From Deltaproteobacteria bacterium (lineage in GTDB: Bacteria > Myxococcota_A > Polyangia > DRWM01 > JAAZOP01): a stretch of 64,000 nucleotides of DNA. Where the stretch lies: positions 62,001 to 126,000 of the forward strand of contig JACRCZ010000141.1 in NCBI GenBank assembly GCA_016218765.1. Reading direction: 5' to 3'. The translations under genes were made by a program, and so were the position numbers. The notes under the pieces were generated by a model. That model saw nothing but the letters and a program-made list of their open reading frames with translations. It made no database searches and was not told the origin of the DNA. Positions 1 to 8,517 of the stretch are shown in pieces; position 1 is the stretch's first letter, and every line of letters starts with the position of its first letter.

Positions 1-436
1 CGCATCGCGCGGTCCAGGCGGGGACGGCGACGGTCTCGGGGCCGATCCGGAACGAGCCGTCGAGGCGGACGGTGTCGACCGTCCCCGCGCCGCCGGCGGT
101 TCCTCCCGCGCCGAGGGCCCCGGCCATCGAGCCGAAGCCGAAGGCGGGGGCGGCGGGCGCGGCGGATTCCTCGCGCAGCGGCATGCCGCGCAAATCCAGC
201 GACAGCGGCACGAGGGCCAGATCGGAGACGGCGCGCTCGACCAGAGGCACGTCGTGCGCGGCGCCGTCGGCGGTCTGCCGCCGCAGGACGACGGAGAGGG
301 TCCAGCCCGGATCGGGGAGGTCGTCCTCGACGGCAGGCGTCGCGGGGGAGCCGCTTCGTCCGGGGCAGCCGCCGGCGAGGGCGGCGAGCGAGGCGGCCAC
401 GAAGCAGACGATCCATGCGGTTTTCGTGTGCGTCAT
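1..436 (-). CDS. Secreted lipoprotein, 3' end outside window
   Basis: Reading leftward from the ATG at 436, the product starts MTHTKTAWIVCFVA, followed by a hydrophobic stretch and an LAGGC lipobox, so it should be lipid-anchored. About 145 residues lie in the window and the frame is open to the edge. A strong GGGAGGACAA precedes the ATG. The ATG overlaps the TGA of the upstream lipoprotein gene as ATGA (433-436), so the two are probably translationally coupled. The mature part has a Gly/Ala-rich segment and no family I recognise. The coupling suggests work with the propeller-like partner, which is inference. Confidence 0.75.
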   Translation of the reverse strand, partial: MTHTKTAWIVCFVAASLAALAGGCPGRSGSPATPAVEDDLPDPGWTLSVVLRRQTADGAAHDVPLVERAVSDLALVPLSLDLRGMPLREESAAPAAPAFGFGSMAGALGAGGTAGGAGTVDTVRLDGSFRIGPETVAVPAWTARC

Positions 437-1623
437 TTGTCCTCCCGGGTGGTGCGCTGCAGGATGGTGCCGAAGCCGCCGACGACCCACAGCCCGTCGT
501 CCTGGAGGCCCCAGGCGGCCTTGAGGCGGGTGCGGGCGGGGCTGGGCACGGCGACCCAGCTCTCGCCGTCCCAGCGTTCGACCGCGCCCATGTTCCCGAC
601 GGCCCAGGCTTCGTCGGGGGTCGCGGCCCACACGCCTTCCAGCCAGTTGCCGGAGGTGCCGGGCACGCGGGTCCAGGTGGTGCCGTTCCAGTGCTGGACG
701 GCGCCGGCATCGCCGACGGCCCAGACGTCGTCGGGGCCGGAGCCCCAGACGCTGCGCAGGAAGGCCGCCGGGCCGGCGCGCACGGCGCCCAGCCACGGAA
801 CGTCGGGCGGAGGGGCATCCGGATGGACCAGGCCGGCGATGCCCGGCATGGGGCCGGAGCGCACGTCGGACCACGCACGACCGTCCCAGTGCAGGATCGC
901 GCCGCCGACGGCCCAGACGTCGTCCTCGGCGCTGCCCCAGACGTCGTAGAGGGGGACGTCGGTCCCGGCGGCGACGGGCGCCCAGGCGCTTCCGTCCCAG
1001 CGCAGGATGGTGCCGGCGTCGCCGACGACCCAGGCGGAGCCGCCGACGGCCTGCCACACGCCGTTGAGGTTGACCTCGACGCCGCTGGCCGAAGGAGACC
1101 ACAGCACCCCGTCCCAGCGCAGGATGGTGCCCTTCTCGCCCGCGATCCACGCGTGCTCCCGATCACCGGCCCAGACCGCGTCGAGCCAGACCCTGGAGCC
1201 GCTGGCCACGCGGGTCCAGGCGGTTCCGTCCCAGTGCAGGACCAGGCCGCCGTCCCCGACGGCCCAGACGTCATCGGCGGCGGAGCCGCGGACGGCGACC
1301 ATGCCGGTGTCCGGAGGCGCGCCGCTCACGGCGCTCCATCCGCCGGCGGACGAGTCTCCCGCGGCGGACGCGGTCTCTCCGGCGTCGCCGGGCGTGCGAG
1401 TGCCGCCGGACGAATCGGGCTCGGGAAGCGCGGGCGCCACCGCGGCGTCGTCGGCGGCGGGCGGAGGCAGCTCGGCGCCGCCGCCGGCGTCCGCGGCGCT
1501 CGCGGCGTCGGCCGTGGTCTCCGGGCGCGACGTGCCGGTCCGTGCGGGTCCGCAGCCGAGAAGCAGCGTGACGGCGACGAGGACGGCGCGCAGCGGACGG
1601 CGGATCGAGTCGTTCGGTTTCAT
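433..1623 (-). CDS. Lipoprotein with seven-bladed propeller-like repeats
   Basis: This 396-residue protein has a signal peptide with the lipobox LLLGC near residue 24, then an Asp/Ala/Gly-rich linker to about residue 80. The rest is about seven repeats of roughly 40 residues, each carrying a version of DVWAVGDGGxxxxWDGxxW, which strongly suggests a seven-bladed beta-propeller. Such repeats are common in myxobacterial surface lipoproteins of unknown function. GGGAGGAAG lies just before the ATG. It is the first gene of a pair, overlapping the next lipoprotein gene by 4 bp, and a good promoter lies upstream at 1753-1781. Ligand or enzymatic role cannot be read from the sequence. Confidence 0.85.
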   Translation of the reverse strand: MKPNDSIRRPLRAVLVAVTLLLGCGPARTGTSRPETTADAASAADAGGGAELPPPAADDAAVAPALPEPDSSGGTRTPGDAGETASAAGDSSAGGWSAVSGAPPDTGMVAVRGSAADDVWAVGDGGLVLHWDGTAWTRVASGSRVWLDAVWAGDREHAWIAGEKGTILRWDGVLWSPSASGVEVNLNGVWQAVGGSAWVVGDAGTILRWDGSAWAPVAAGTDVPLYDVWGSAEDDVWAVGGAILHWDGRAWSDVRSGPMPGIAGLVHPDAPPPDVPWLGAVRAGPAAFLRSVWGSGPDDVWAVGDAGAVQHWNGTTWTRVPGTSGNWLEGVWAATPDEAWAVGNMGAVERWDGESWVAVPSPARTRLKAAWGLQDDGLWVVGGFGTILQRTTREDK

Positions 1624-1752
1624 CGGACTTCCTCCCGGGCATCGTGCGGCCGGCGGGCCGGCGGCCGCGGGCGGGGGGGAGCGAAGCGGGTGGACATCGA
1701 TCGGGCGGACGAAGCGAGCGGTGGTGCGGATCCCCCCGCCGCCACCGCGGCA

Positions 1753-1781
1753 ACCGTATCATCGGTGCGGCGTGCGGGCAA
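1753..1781 (-). promoter_or_regulatory. Promoter of the 436-1623 lipoprotein pair
   Basis: On the minus strand TTGCCC (1781-1776) is followed by a 17-bp spacer and TACGGT (1758-1753). It would start transcription near 1746, about 120 bases ahead of the lipoprotein ATG. The -35 half lies inside the last codons of the TPR gene. It matches the sigma-70-like pattern repeated across the window. Confidence 0.5.
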
Positions 1782-3519
1782 CGGTGGCCGGACGTGGCGA
1801 CGCGGGGCGGGCAGGGCGCCGACGTTTCTCCGGCCCGACCGGTTCCGGGACGCGGCTCATCCAGACGACATTGACGTGCGGTTCCCATCGCCGGACGCCG
1901 GCGGCGAGATCCAGGCCGGCGGTCATGAGCCGGCACATGTCGGCCGTGCCGAGCGGGTGGTCGGGCGGGAATCCGAGCGCCCGGCGCAGGAAATCGACGA
2001 CGGCGACCGGGATACGGGCGAAGTCCTCGGCCACGCCGGTCACGTCGCCCTGGGCGTGGCGGAGGAGGCCGCGGTTCAGGAAGCCCCAGGTGCAGGTGGG
2101 GTACTGCGCGATGAACCGGTCGAGGTCGCGCCGAGCTTCGGCGGGACGGCCCAGCACGCGGCAGACTTCCCCGCGCCACAGGACGGCCTCCAGGTCCTTG
2201 GGGTCCAGGGCGATCGCGCGGTCCAGATCGTCGAGCGCACCGGGGAAGTCGCCCAGCTTGAACCTGGCGGCACCGCGCCAGCCGAAGACGAATGTCGTGG
2301 CACCCAGGCGAACGGCAGCGTCGAGCTTCCGCAGGGCGGCCCGGTACTCTCCCAGCCACAGCAGCACCTCGCCGTGCCACGTCCGGACCTCCCGGCGGAC
2401 GTGCTTGTCGGCGCAGCGCGCGGCCCGCCGCAGCTCGGCCAAGGCGCGTCTCCGGTCCCCCCCGGCGAGGAACGCCTCGGCCATGCGGCAGCGGACCCAC
2501 CAGTGGTCGGGGCAGTGTCGCAGGATGTCGCGACTGACGGCGACGGCGGCGTCGAAGTCGCTGGTCCCGAGGAAGACGAGCACGAACGCCTGGCGCATCC
2601 AGGAGTAGCGGACGGGGTCGAGCTTGCGGATGTTCGGGTACTCGTCGTTCGCGGTTCGCCAGTCGCCGGCGTAGCTCGACAACAGGGCGCGGTAGTAGGC
2701 GTACCAGTGGGGAAGGTCACCGCGCCGTTCCGCCGCACGGATGCGGCGCAGCTCGTCGGCGAGAAACCGCCATTCGGCGACGGCCCGCCGGTGCTTGCGC
2801 CACCAGGGCCACATCAACGGCTGCGGCGAGTCGAAGCGGCCGAGACGATCGAGCATGGTTTCGCCCAGGCGAAAGGCCGCGGAGTACTTGCGGGCACACA
2901 TCAGGGCAGCGAAGAGCTGCGTCCACTCCGTCAGCAGCCGCTCCCTGGGGCCGGCGGCTCGCACGCACGACAGCACCGCACGTTCCAGGCGGGAACCGTA
3001 GCGGCCCCGGTCGACGAGCGCCAGGACGGATTCGACACGCGAGGTCGGAGCGCCGGCGGCGCCCGGGGCAAAGGCCGAAGCGACGAGCTGCTCCGCCTCG
3101 GCCGCCCGGCCGCTCGCCAACAGCACGTCCGCCAGCAGCGTCCGGACATCCGCGCGGTCCGGGGCGGCGCGCAACGCGGCACGCATGGCGGCGGCGACGC
3201 GGACGCGACCCGCGGGGCGGCGATTGAGCTCGGCCAGGAACGCGCCGCGGAACGGCCGAAACTCCAGCAGGCGGTGCAACACCTCCCGCTTGCCGGCGGC
3301 AGGACCCGGACGGGCGAAGACCGCGAGAACGGCGGCCAGATCGCGCACGGCGGCCGCGGCCATCGGGCGCACGACGGCCCGCGCCTCCTCCGGCTTGCCG
3401 TCGTTCTCGAGCTGGCGGGCGAGCCGGAACGGGTGCGCGTCCGGCTCCGGGCAAGGCGGCTGGTCCGGCAGGGCCGCCGCATGCCGGTGCTCCCCCGTCG
3501 CTTCGCTTCCTTCCCGCAT
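1759..3519 (-). CDS. Tetratricopeptide-repeat protein
   Basis: About 586 residues from the ATG at 3519; an in-frame ATG at 3576 would add 19 residues, and neither has a clear Shine-Dalgarno. The C-terminal half holds degenerate TPR helices, for example around AVRLGATTFVFGWRGAARF and the classic DLDRAIALDPKDLEAVLWRG. The N-terminal half is Arg/Ala-rich and helical, probably more divergent solenoid repeats. There is no signal peptide or membrane segment, so it is probably a cytoplasmic scaffold. It stands alone between the lipoprotein pair and a divergent toxin-antitoxin-like pair. Its partner is unknown. Confidence 0.75.
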   Translation of the reverse strand: MREGSEATGEHRHAAALPDQPPCPEPDAHPFRLARQLENDGKPEEARAVVRPMAAAAVRDLAAVLAVFARPGPAAGKREVLHRLLEFRPFRGAFLAELNRRPAGRVRVAAAMRAALRAAPDRADVRTLLADVLLASGRAAEAEQLVASAFAPGAAGAPTSRVESVLALVDRGRYGSRLERAVLSCVRAAGPRERLLTEWTQLFAALMCARKYSAAFRLGETMLDRLGRFDSPQPLMWPWWRKHRRAVAEWRFLADELRRIRAAERRGDLPHWYAYYRALLSSYAGDWRTANDEYPNIRKLDPVRYSWMRQAFVLVFLGTSDFDAAVAVSRDILRHCPDHWWVRCRMAEAFLAGGDRRRALAELRRAARCADKHVRREVRTWHGEVLLWLGEYRAALRKLDAAVRLGATTFVFGWRGAARFKLGDFPGALDDLDRAIALDPKDLEAVLWRGEVCRVLGRPAEARRDLDRFIAQYPTCTWGFLNRGLLRHAQGDVTGVAEDFARIPVAVVDFLRRALGFPPDHPLGTADMCRLMTAGLDLAAGVRRWEPHVNVVWMSRVPEPVGPEKRRRPARPASPRPATVARTPHR

Positions 3520-3608
3520 CGTCGATCGAGTCCCGCCGATCCCGGCCAGGCGAAACGTACCATGCCGACGGTCCATGTGCCACGGGGAAGGCGCCGCCGA
3601 GTGATGTC

Positions 3609-3636
3609 TTGCTTTGTCTCCGATCTTGTGTAGGAT
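3609..3636 (+). promoter_or_regulatory. Promoter of the AbiE-like pair
   Basis: TTGCTT (3609-3614), 16-bp spacer, TAGGAT (3631-3636). The expected start of transcription is about 3643, only some 5 bases before the ATG at 3648, so the mRNA would be nearly leaderless. Confidence 0.45.
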
Positions 3637-3647
3637 TGATGGTCAGG

Positions 3648-4157
3648 ATGTCCGCCTTCGACATACGGGCCTCGTTCGAGAAAGCAGAGAAACGGTTCGG
3701 TAATTCGTCGCGGAGGAGCGATCGGGGACGCCGACGAATTGATCCGCGTGTCGTGCGATGCGTGGAGCGAGCGCTTGGGGGGAAGGACCGACCCTCGATG
3801 CGCCGGCTGATCGGGGTCGTTGCCGCGAGCTGCGAGAAGAAGGGCCTGGAACCGCCGTCCCGGTCGACCGTGTACGAGATCATGGCGACCGCGCCGGGGC
3901 CCACGTATCTCGTGGCCGATCTGCCGGAAGCGGTTCGGGCCGCTCTCTACAACCTGGTGGACGAGAGCGTGGTTCCCGCGCGGCAGGTGGCGTTCTACTG
4001 CTTCAACTACGGCGACGTGGGGGCGATGAGCTTCGCCGCCGGTCTGCCGTGGCTGGCGTTGTACCAGGCGAGCCGGCTGCAGGGGTTCCGGCGCAAGAGC
4101 CGGGGGCTGATCCAGGCGGTGTTGCGGGTCAGGGGAATCGAGGATGGGCGAGCTTGA
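3648..4157 (+). CDS. HTH-like protein, putative antitoxin of an AbiE-type pair
   Basis: A basic protein of 169 residues. The segment near residues 55-80 (RRLIGVVAASCEKKG ... PSRSTVYEIM) looks like a helix-turn-helix; the C-terminal half is a compact domain ending in a basic helix. It overlaps the next gene, an AbiEii/AbiGii-like nucleotidyltransferase, by 14 bp. In type IV toxin-antitoxin loci the gene upstream of such a toxin encodes a DNA-binding antitoxin and autorepressor, and the arrangement here fits. I chose the ATG at 3648; those at 3639 and 3609 sit too close to, or upstream of, the predicted transcription start. Function is inferred from context. Confidence 0.6.
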   Translation: MSAFDIRASFEKAEKRFGNSSRRSDRGRRRIDPRVVRCVERALGGKDRPSMRRLIGVVAASCEKKGLEPPSRSTVYEIMATAPGPTYLVADLPEAVRAALYNLVDESVVPARQVAFYCFNYGDVGAMSFAAGLPWLALYQASRLQGFRRKSRGLIQAVLRVRGIEDGRA

Positions 4158-4797
4158 TCCCCAGGCCGTGATCCCGCGATCGCTGGTGGAAGCCGTCGGC
4201 GACCTTCCGTACTGGTTCGTGATCGGCGGGCAGGCCGTGCGGTGTTTCTGTCCCTACCGTCCGAGCCGCGACGTGGACTTCGGCGTCCCGGCGGCGGCGG
4301 ATCTGGACGATTTCCTGCGACGGCTGGAGTCCCGCGGTTCGGTGGAGATCGGCGAGCGGACGAGCGACACCGTCCATCTTCGGTTCGACGGCATTCGGGT
4401 CTCGGTGTTCGTCCTCGGGAGGCTGGCGACCCACGTGGCGAACCGTCGGCTGGACACGACGGGAGTCCTGGCGACCAAGTTGCACGCCATCCTGGATCGC
4501 GGGACGCGCCGCGACTTCTTCGATCTGTACGTGATGCTCGAGCTGCGGTCGCTGGGGATTGCGAGCTGCCTGGCCGCGATGCGCGAGGTCTTCGAGCAGC
4601 GGGTCAACGAGTCGCTGCTCCTGCGCGCGCTCACGTACTTCGATGACGCGGAGGCGGAGGCGCCGCTGCCGGGCGAGGGCCCGAAGGACTGGGCGACGGT
4701 GAAGCACTACTTCCTGACGACGGTCGGCAGCCTGCTCGTCCCGCCGGCCCGCACGCTCGACATCCAGAAGCGGGTCGTCGACGTGCGCGAGGGGTGA
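4144..4797 (+). CDS. AbiEii/AbiGii-family nucleotidyltransferase, putative toxin
   Basis: A 217-residue protein with the nucleotidyltransferase core: VIGGQAV (residues 26-32) followed by SRDVDFG (41-47), whose paired Asp residues bind metal. Further on, TKLHAILDRG with Lys112 and RDFFDLY (123-129) are typical of the AbiEii/AbiGii toxin family. Known members transfer nucleotides to tRNA or other targets and give phage abortive infection. The start overlaps the upstream HTH-like gene by 14 bp, the layout of a two-gene type IV toxin-antitoxin system. The toxin role is inferred from family and context; a housekeeping transferase is possible. Confidence 0.8.
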   Translation: MGELDPQAVIPRSLVEAVGDLPYWFVIGGQAVRCFCPYRPSRDVDFGVPAAADLDDFLRRLESRGSVEIGERTSDTVHLRFDGIRVSVFVLGRLATHVANRRLDTTGVLATKLHAILDRGTRRDFFDLYVMLELRSLGIASCLAAMREVFEQRVNESLLLRALTYFDDAEAEAPLPGEGPKDWATVKHYFLTTVGSLLVPPARTLDIQKRVVDVREG

Positions 4798-4800
4798 GGG

Positions 4801-5148
4801 GTGAGCCTTCGACCGCAGGCGGGCGAGCCCGATCCGCGGGGCGGGGACTGCGTGGCCTGCGGGTGTTGCTGCCACCACGGACCGTTGACCGTGCACCTCA
4901 CGGAGTCGGACGAATCGCGGATGGGCGAGGAGCTGCTGCGCCGCTGGACGGAGGTGCATGCGCGGTCGGGGTTCCGCTTCGTGCGCAACGCCGGCGAGCG
5001 GTGCGCGTGCCTGGACGTGTCGGTGCCGGGGCGTTTCCCGTGCGTCGTGTACGAGCGGCGGCCGGACGATTGTCGCGTGTTCCGTGCCGCCTCGGCGGGG
5101 TGCCTGGAGGCGCGTCGGCTGGGGCGGTTGGGGTCGCCGATCGGGTGA
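4801..5148 (+). CDS. YkgJ-family cysteine-cluster protein
   Basis: A 115-residue protein starting with GTG at 4801, three bases after the toxin-like gene, with GAGGGGTGAGGG as ribosome site. Cysteines cluster in CVACGCCCHH (residues 17-26), then GERCACLD and FPCVVYERRPDDCRVF. This spacing is that of the YkgJ (UPF0153) family, proposed to bind Zn or an Fe-S cluster; biochemical function is not established. The tight spacing suggests co-transcription with the AbiE-like pair, though a functional link is not obvious. Confidence 0.85.
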   Translation: MSLRPQAGEPDPRGGDCVACGCCCHHGPLTVHLTESDESRMGEELLRRWTEVHARSGFRFVRNAGERCACLDVSVPGRFPCVVYERRPDDCRVFRAASAGCLEARRLGRLGSPIG

Positions 5149-5170
5149 CGAACCGGGGGTCTGCGGCCCG

Positions 5171-5995
5171 TCAGCCGAGTCCCGCGAGGCGCTCGAGGAT
5201 CTCGTGGTGGCGCGCGCCGTTGCTGGCGACGAAGGGAGCCGGGGTGCGGACGTCCTCGCGGTTGTACGGGATGCGGGCGCCGCTGATGTCGGTCACGGCG
5301 CCGCCGGCCTCGTGGATCAGGATGTCGGGCGCGCCGAGATCCCACTCCTTGGTGCCGCCCCCGAAGTGGACGTAGAGATCGGCGTCGCCCCGGGCCAGCC
5401 TGGCCATCTTGAGGCCGACGGAGCCGCAGGGCTCTTCGCGCCGGAGACCGAGCGCGTCGCGGACGGCGTCGATCTTCGGCGACCGATGGGAACGGCTGAC
5501 GAGCAGGCGGAAGCCCGCGAGGTCCGTCCGATCGGAGACGCGGAGGCGCCGTACCCCGGCCGAATCCTCGGCCCACGCGCCGCCGCCTTCGCGGGCACGC
5601 AGCAGCGTGCCGGACGTGGGGTGGAAGATGGCGCCCGCGACCGCGCGTCGCTGCGCCGCGAGGGCGACCATGACGACGAACTCGCCGTTGCGGTCGACGA
5701 ACTCGCGCGTGCCGTCGAGGGGATCGACGACCCAGAGGCGGTCCTTGCCGAGGCGGCTGCGATCGTCGGCGGACTCCTCGGCCAGGACGGCGTCGCCGGG
5801 GAACTCGCGACGGAGCCGCTCGACGATGTGCGCGTTGGCCTCCTTGTCGGCTTCGGTGACGGGGTCGCCCCGGCCCTTCCACTCGACGTGTACGCCCTCG
5901 CCGTACCAGCGCAGGACGATGGCGCCCGCCTCGCGCGCGACGGTCGCGGCGAAACGCTCCTCGTGCTCCCAGGGTCCCGACCTCGTTGGATCCAT
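5171..5995 (-). CDS. cysQ: CysQ-like 3'(2'),5'-bisphosphate nucleotidase
   Basis: A 274-residue member of the inositol monophosphatase superfamily. Metal-binding motifs are DPVTEAD (residues 44-50), EE (73-74), DPLDGT (91-96) and WDLGAPD (218-224). The sequence after DPLDGT, REFVDRNGEFVVMVAL, is the CysQ signature, so the likely substrate is 3'-phosphoadenosine 5'-phosphate from sulfate assimilation or sulfation; inositol phosphates are an alternative. ATG at 5995 is preceded by GGGAG about ten bases away. It stands alone, convergent with the YkgJ gene. Confidence 0.88.
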   Translation of the reverse strand: MDPTRSGPWEHEERFAATVAREAGAIVLRWYGEGVHVEWKGRGDPVTEADKEANAHIVERLRREFPGDAVLAEESADDRSRLGKDRLWVVDPLDGTREFVDRNGEFVVMVALAAQRRAVAGAIFHPTSGTLLRAREGGGAWAEDSAGVRRLRVSDRTDLAGFRLLVSRSHRSPKIDAVRDALGLRREEPCGSVGLKMARLARGDADLYVHFGGGTKEWDLGAPDILIHEAGGAVTDISGARIPYNREDVRTPAPFVASNGARHHEILERLAGLG

Positions 5996-6095
5996 CGTGC
6001 TTGACTCCCGTCCCCGCAGATCCGACGCTCGCGGCCGGCGGCGTCGCGGTGCGCCGCCCGGTTCCACGGCCCGGGTCGCCGGGCGGGAGGCTAGC

Positions 6096-6323
6096 ATGGA
6101 CGCGATGCGGCTACGAAGCCTGGTCGGCAAGCGCGTGCTGTTCCAGTTCGACTCGGGGTCGCAGGCGATCGGGGTGGTCGCGCGCTGCCTGCCCGACGCC
6201 GGGGCCGTGCACCTCGTGGAACTGGAGAAGGTCGCCCTCATTTCGCGCGAAGGGGTGTTGCTTCGCGAGCTGGAGACGTACCCGTTCATCCCGGCGACGC
6301 CGGTGTCGGCGAACGAGGTGTGA
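6096..6323 (+). CDS. Small conserved-looking hypothetical protein
   Basis: A 75-residue product starting MDAMRLRSLVGKRVLF. GGGAGG sits five bases before the ATG at 6096, which supports real translation. The composition is that of a folded beta-rich domain (VLFQFDSGSQAIGVVARCL, then a Glu-rich VELEKVALI stretch), reminiscent of small OB- or SH3-like folds; I recognise no family. No signal peptide. It stands between the cysQ-like gene (divergent) and a Cys-rich lipoprotein gene. Confidence 0.7.
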   Translation: MDAMRLRSLVGKRVLFQFDSGSQAIGVVARCLPDAGAVHLVELEKVALISREGVLLRELETYPFIPATPVSANEV

Positions 6324-6341
6324 GGGGGGCGGGAAGAAGAA

Positions 6342-6371
6342 ACCACGGATGGACACGGATGAACACAGATA
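6342..6371. repeat. Three-unit 10-bp tandem repeat
   Basis: Three 10-mers in a row, ACCACGGATG, GACACGGATG and AACACAGATA. The same family in opposite orientation lies inside a lipoprotein gene at 50909-50938. Here it is intergenic, just upstream of a promoter. Confidence 0.8.
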
Positions 6372-6400
6372 GGGAAGGGCGGGAAGGCGGAAGGCTGGCC

Positions 6401-6429
6401 TTGTCTGTGTGGGGCGGCGAGGGTAGCTT
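6401..6429 (+). promoter_or_regulatory. Promoter of the Cys-rich lipoprotein gene
   Basis: TTGTCT (6401-6406), 17-bp spacer, TAGCTT (6424-6429), about 31 bases before an ATG that has a strong GGAGGG ribosome site. Confidence 0.5.
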
Positions 6430-6460
6430 GCGGATCGGGGGGGGATCGAAGGAGGGACCG

Positions 6461-6799
6461 ATGCGGGAGTGGCTGCGGAAGCGGAGCGGTCGGGTCGTGG
6501 GGATCGTGGTGGCGGTCGGGTTGGGTATCGTCGCGGTGGGTGTCGGCGCCGGCTGCCCGATCGGGCCGTACTATCCGGCCGGCGGGTGCGCATGCGACAC
6601 GACGTACGGCTGCGACGCCTGCGGGTGCGAGCCCGTGTCGGAGTGCTGGACGGGGGGGTGTTTCTGCGACCCGTCGTACGCCTGCGACGGGTGTCAGTGC
6701 GAGCCGGCCGAGGAGTGCATGTCGGGCGGCTCGTGCATCTGCGACCTCACCTACGGTTGCGACGGCTGCGCCTGCGAGCCGCTGCAGGAGTGCATCTAG
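6461..6799 (+). CDS. Cys-rich triple-repeat lipoprotein
   Basis: A 112-residue protein with an N-terminal membrane helix ending in VGAGC, a lipobox. The mature part is three 20-26-residue repeats, each of the form C-x-C-D-x-x-Y-x-C-D-x-C-x-C-E-P-x-x-E-C, giving six cysteines per repeat. The regular spacing suggests a disulfide-rich or metal-binding surface protein; it matches no family I know. GGAGGG lies five bases before the ATG at 6461. The next gene, another lipoprotein, follows after 17 bases, so the two probably form an operon. Confidence 0.75.
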   Translation: MREWLRKRSGRVVGIVVAVGLGIVAVGVGAGCPIGPYYPAGGCACDTTYGCDACGCEPVSECWTGGCFCDPSYACDGCQCEPAEECMSGGSCICDLTYGCDGCACEPLQECI

Positions 6800-6816
6800 C
6801 GGCGCGGAGGGGTGCG

Positions 6817-8505
6817 ATGGCTGCAAGTCGGCAGCGGCGGTGGGCGCGATGGGTGCTCGTGGCGGTTCTGCTCGCCGTTCCGGGGGCGATCGCGGCAATC
6901 GGATGTGCGCCGGGGGGCGACGACGGCGTCACGGACGCGATCGACGCGCGGGACGAAGGGGGCGGCGAGGACGGGGTGGACGTGGAAGGGGACGGGGAGG
7001 CGTCGGGACCTCCGCCGACCCTGGCCGCGGTATCGCCGCCGAGCGGACCGATTGCGGGGGGAACGCTGGTGACGCTGACCGGCGAGAACATCGCGCTCGG
7101 GGCCACGGCGACCTTCGGCGGGACGGCTTGCACGGATGCCTTCCCGGCCAGCGCGCGCCGGATGACGTGCCGTACGCCGGCGCACGCGGCGGGTGCGGTC
7201 GACGTGGTGCTGACCAACCCGGACGGGCAGTCCGCGACGCTTGCGGGGGCGTTCACCTACGACGCCTCGGGGCCGCGGGTGAACTGGTGCCTGCTCTATT
7301 ATCCGCCGGAAATCTCGGCCGCGCCGGACGAGCCCGCGGGGCCGATCTACGGCCGTCTGCTGGTGCAGGACGTGACGCGGGGCGAGGGCCAGGGCGCGGG
7401 AGTGCGCGGACAGGTGGGCGTCGGCGCGGCGGGCAGCGATCCGGCGACCTGGACCTGGGGCGAGGCGACCTACAACGCGAGCGTCGATGGGATCGTCTCG
7501 GGCGACCTGGCGAACGACGAGTACGCGGCCACGATCCTCGGGCGTCCGGAGGGGGAGTACTCGTACGCTTTCCGCTTCAGCGTCGACGACGGGGCGACCT
7601 GGGAGCTGTGCGACCGGACGGGGACGGACGACGGTTTCGACGTGTCGGTCGCGGGCTTGCTGCACGTGGTGCCGGGACCGCCGCCGTCGATCGGCTGGTG
7701 CGCGCTCGACCGCCCGGCGGCGACGAGCGCGGACGTGGCGACGGAGACGGCCGCGATCTACGGCCGCGTGCTGGTGGCGGGCGTCACGGAGGGCGACGGG
7801 CAGGGAACGGGGGTGACGGCCCAGGTCGGTGTCGGGCTGCCGGGGACCGATCCCAGGACCGGCGGGTGGACCTGGACCTCGATGGGCTACGCGGACAGCG
7901 TCGATGGGACGGCGCCGGGCGACCTCGCGGTCGATGAGTATGGCTCCCCGGTCGACGCCCCGGCGGAGGCCGGCAGCTACGTCTACGCGGTGCGGTTCTC
8001 GGTCGACGCGGGAGCGAGCTGGACGATCTGCGACACGTCGGGGGCGGGCTACTCCGAGATCAACGCGGGCCGGCTGACGGCGACCGATCCGGCTACGGGA
8101 CCGCTGGTCGGCTGGTGCAACCTCCAGTGGCCGTCGTCGCTGCACGCGACGGCCGGGACGCCGACGGATCACATCTACGGGCGCGTGTGGGTGGAAGGCG
8201 TGACGACCCTGGTGGGGCAGGGCGCGGGAATCCGCGGACAGGTGGGCTACGGCGCGCCGAGCGCGGCGCCCGCGACGTGGACCTGGGTGGAGGCGGGATA
8301 CAACGTCGACGCCGACGGGCTGACCGGGGGAGACCACGCGAACGACGAGTACTGGCAGCAGCTCACGGTACCGGCGGCCGGGACCTACGCCTACGCCTAC
8401 CGGTTCACGATGGACGGCGGAAGCTCGTGGCGGACCTGCGACCTGGACGGGACGACCGTGGGCGAGTTCACGATCGATCAGGCAGGGACGCTGGTGGTGG
8501 AGTAG
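6817..8505 (+). CDS. IPT/TIG-domain lipoprotein with three tandem modules
   Basis: 562 residues: signal peptide with lipobox AAIGC near residue 30, acidic linker to about residue 63, one IPT/TIG immunoglobulin-like domain (about 67-150, with VSPPSGPIAGGTLVTLTG), then three homologous modules of about 130 residues. Each module has WCxL near its start, IYGRxxVxGVT, a TWTW-like strand and YAYRFSxDxGxSW near its end. The modules look like beta-sandwich surface domains. GGAGGGGTGCG precedes the ATG. No catalytic motif is visible; adhesion or surface display is a reasonable guess only. Confidence 0.8.
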   Translation: MAASRQRRWARWVLVAVLLAVPGAIAAIGCAPGGDDGVTDAIDARDEGGGEDGVDVEGDGEASGPPPTLAAVSPPSGPIAGGTLVTLTGENIALGATATFGGTACTDAFPASARRMTCRTPAHAAGAVDVVLTNPDGQSATLAGAFTYDASGPRVNWCLLYYPPEISAAPDEPAGPIYGRLLVQDVTRGEGQGAGVRGQVGVGAAGSDPATWTWGEATYNASVDGIVSGDLANDEYAATILGRPEGEYSYAFRFSVDDGATWELCDRTGTDDGFDVSVAGLLHVVPGPPPSIGWCALDRPAATSADVATETAAIYGRVLVAGVTEGDGQGTGVTAQVGVGLPGTDPRTGGWTWTSMGYADSVDGTAPGDLAVDEYGSPVDAPAEAGSYVYAVRFSVDAGASWTICDTSGAGYSEINAGRLTATDPATGPLVGWCNLQWPSSLHATAGTPTDHIYGRVWVEGVTTLVGQGAGIRGQVGYGAPSAAPATWTWVEAGYNVDADGLTGGDHANDEYWQQLTVPAAGTYAYAYRFTMDGGSSWRTCDLDGTTVGEFTIDQAGTLVVE

Positions 8506-8517
8506 GTCCCTCGGCCC

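Noticed and set aside
415-3633. Open frame of 1072 codons on the plus strand
   Set aside because: Antisense shadow of the lipoprotein and TPR genes; composition and lack of a ribosome site show it is a GC-rich artefact.
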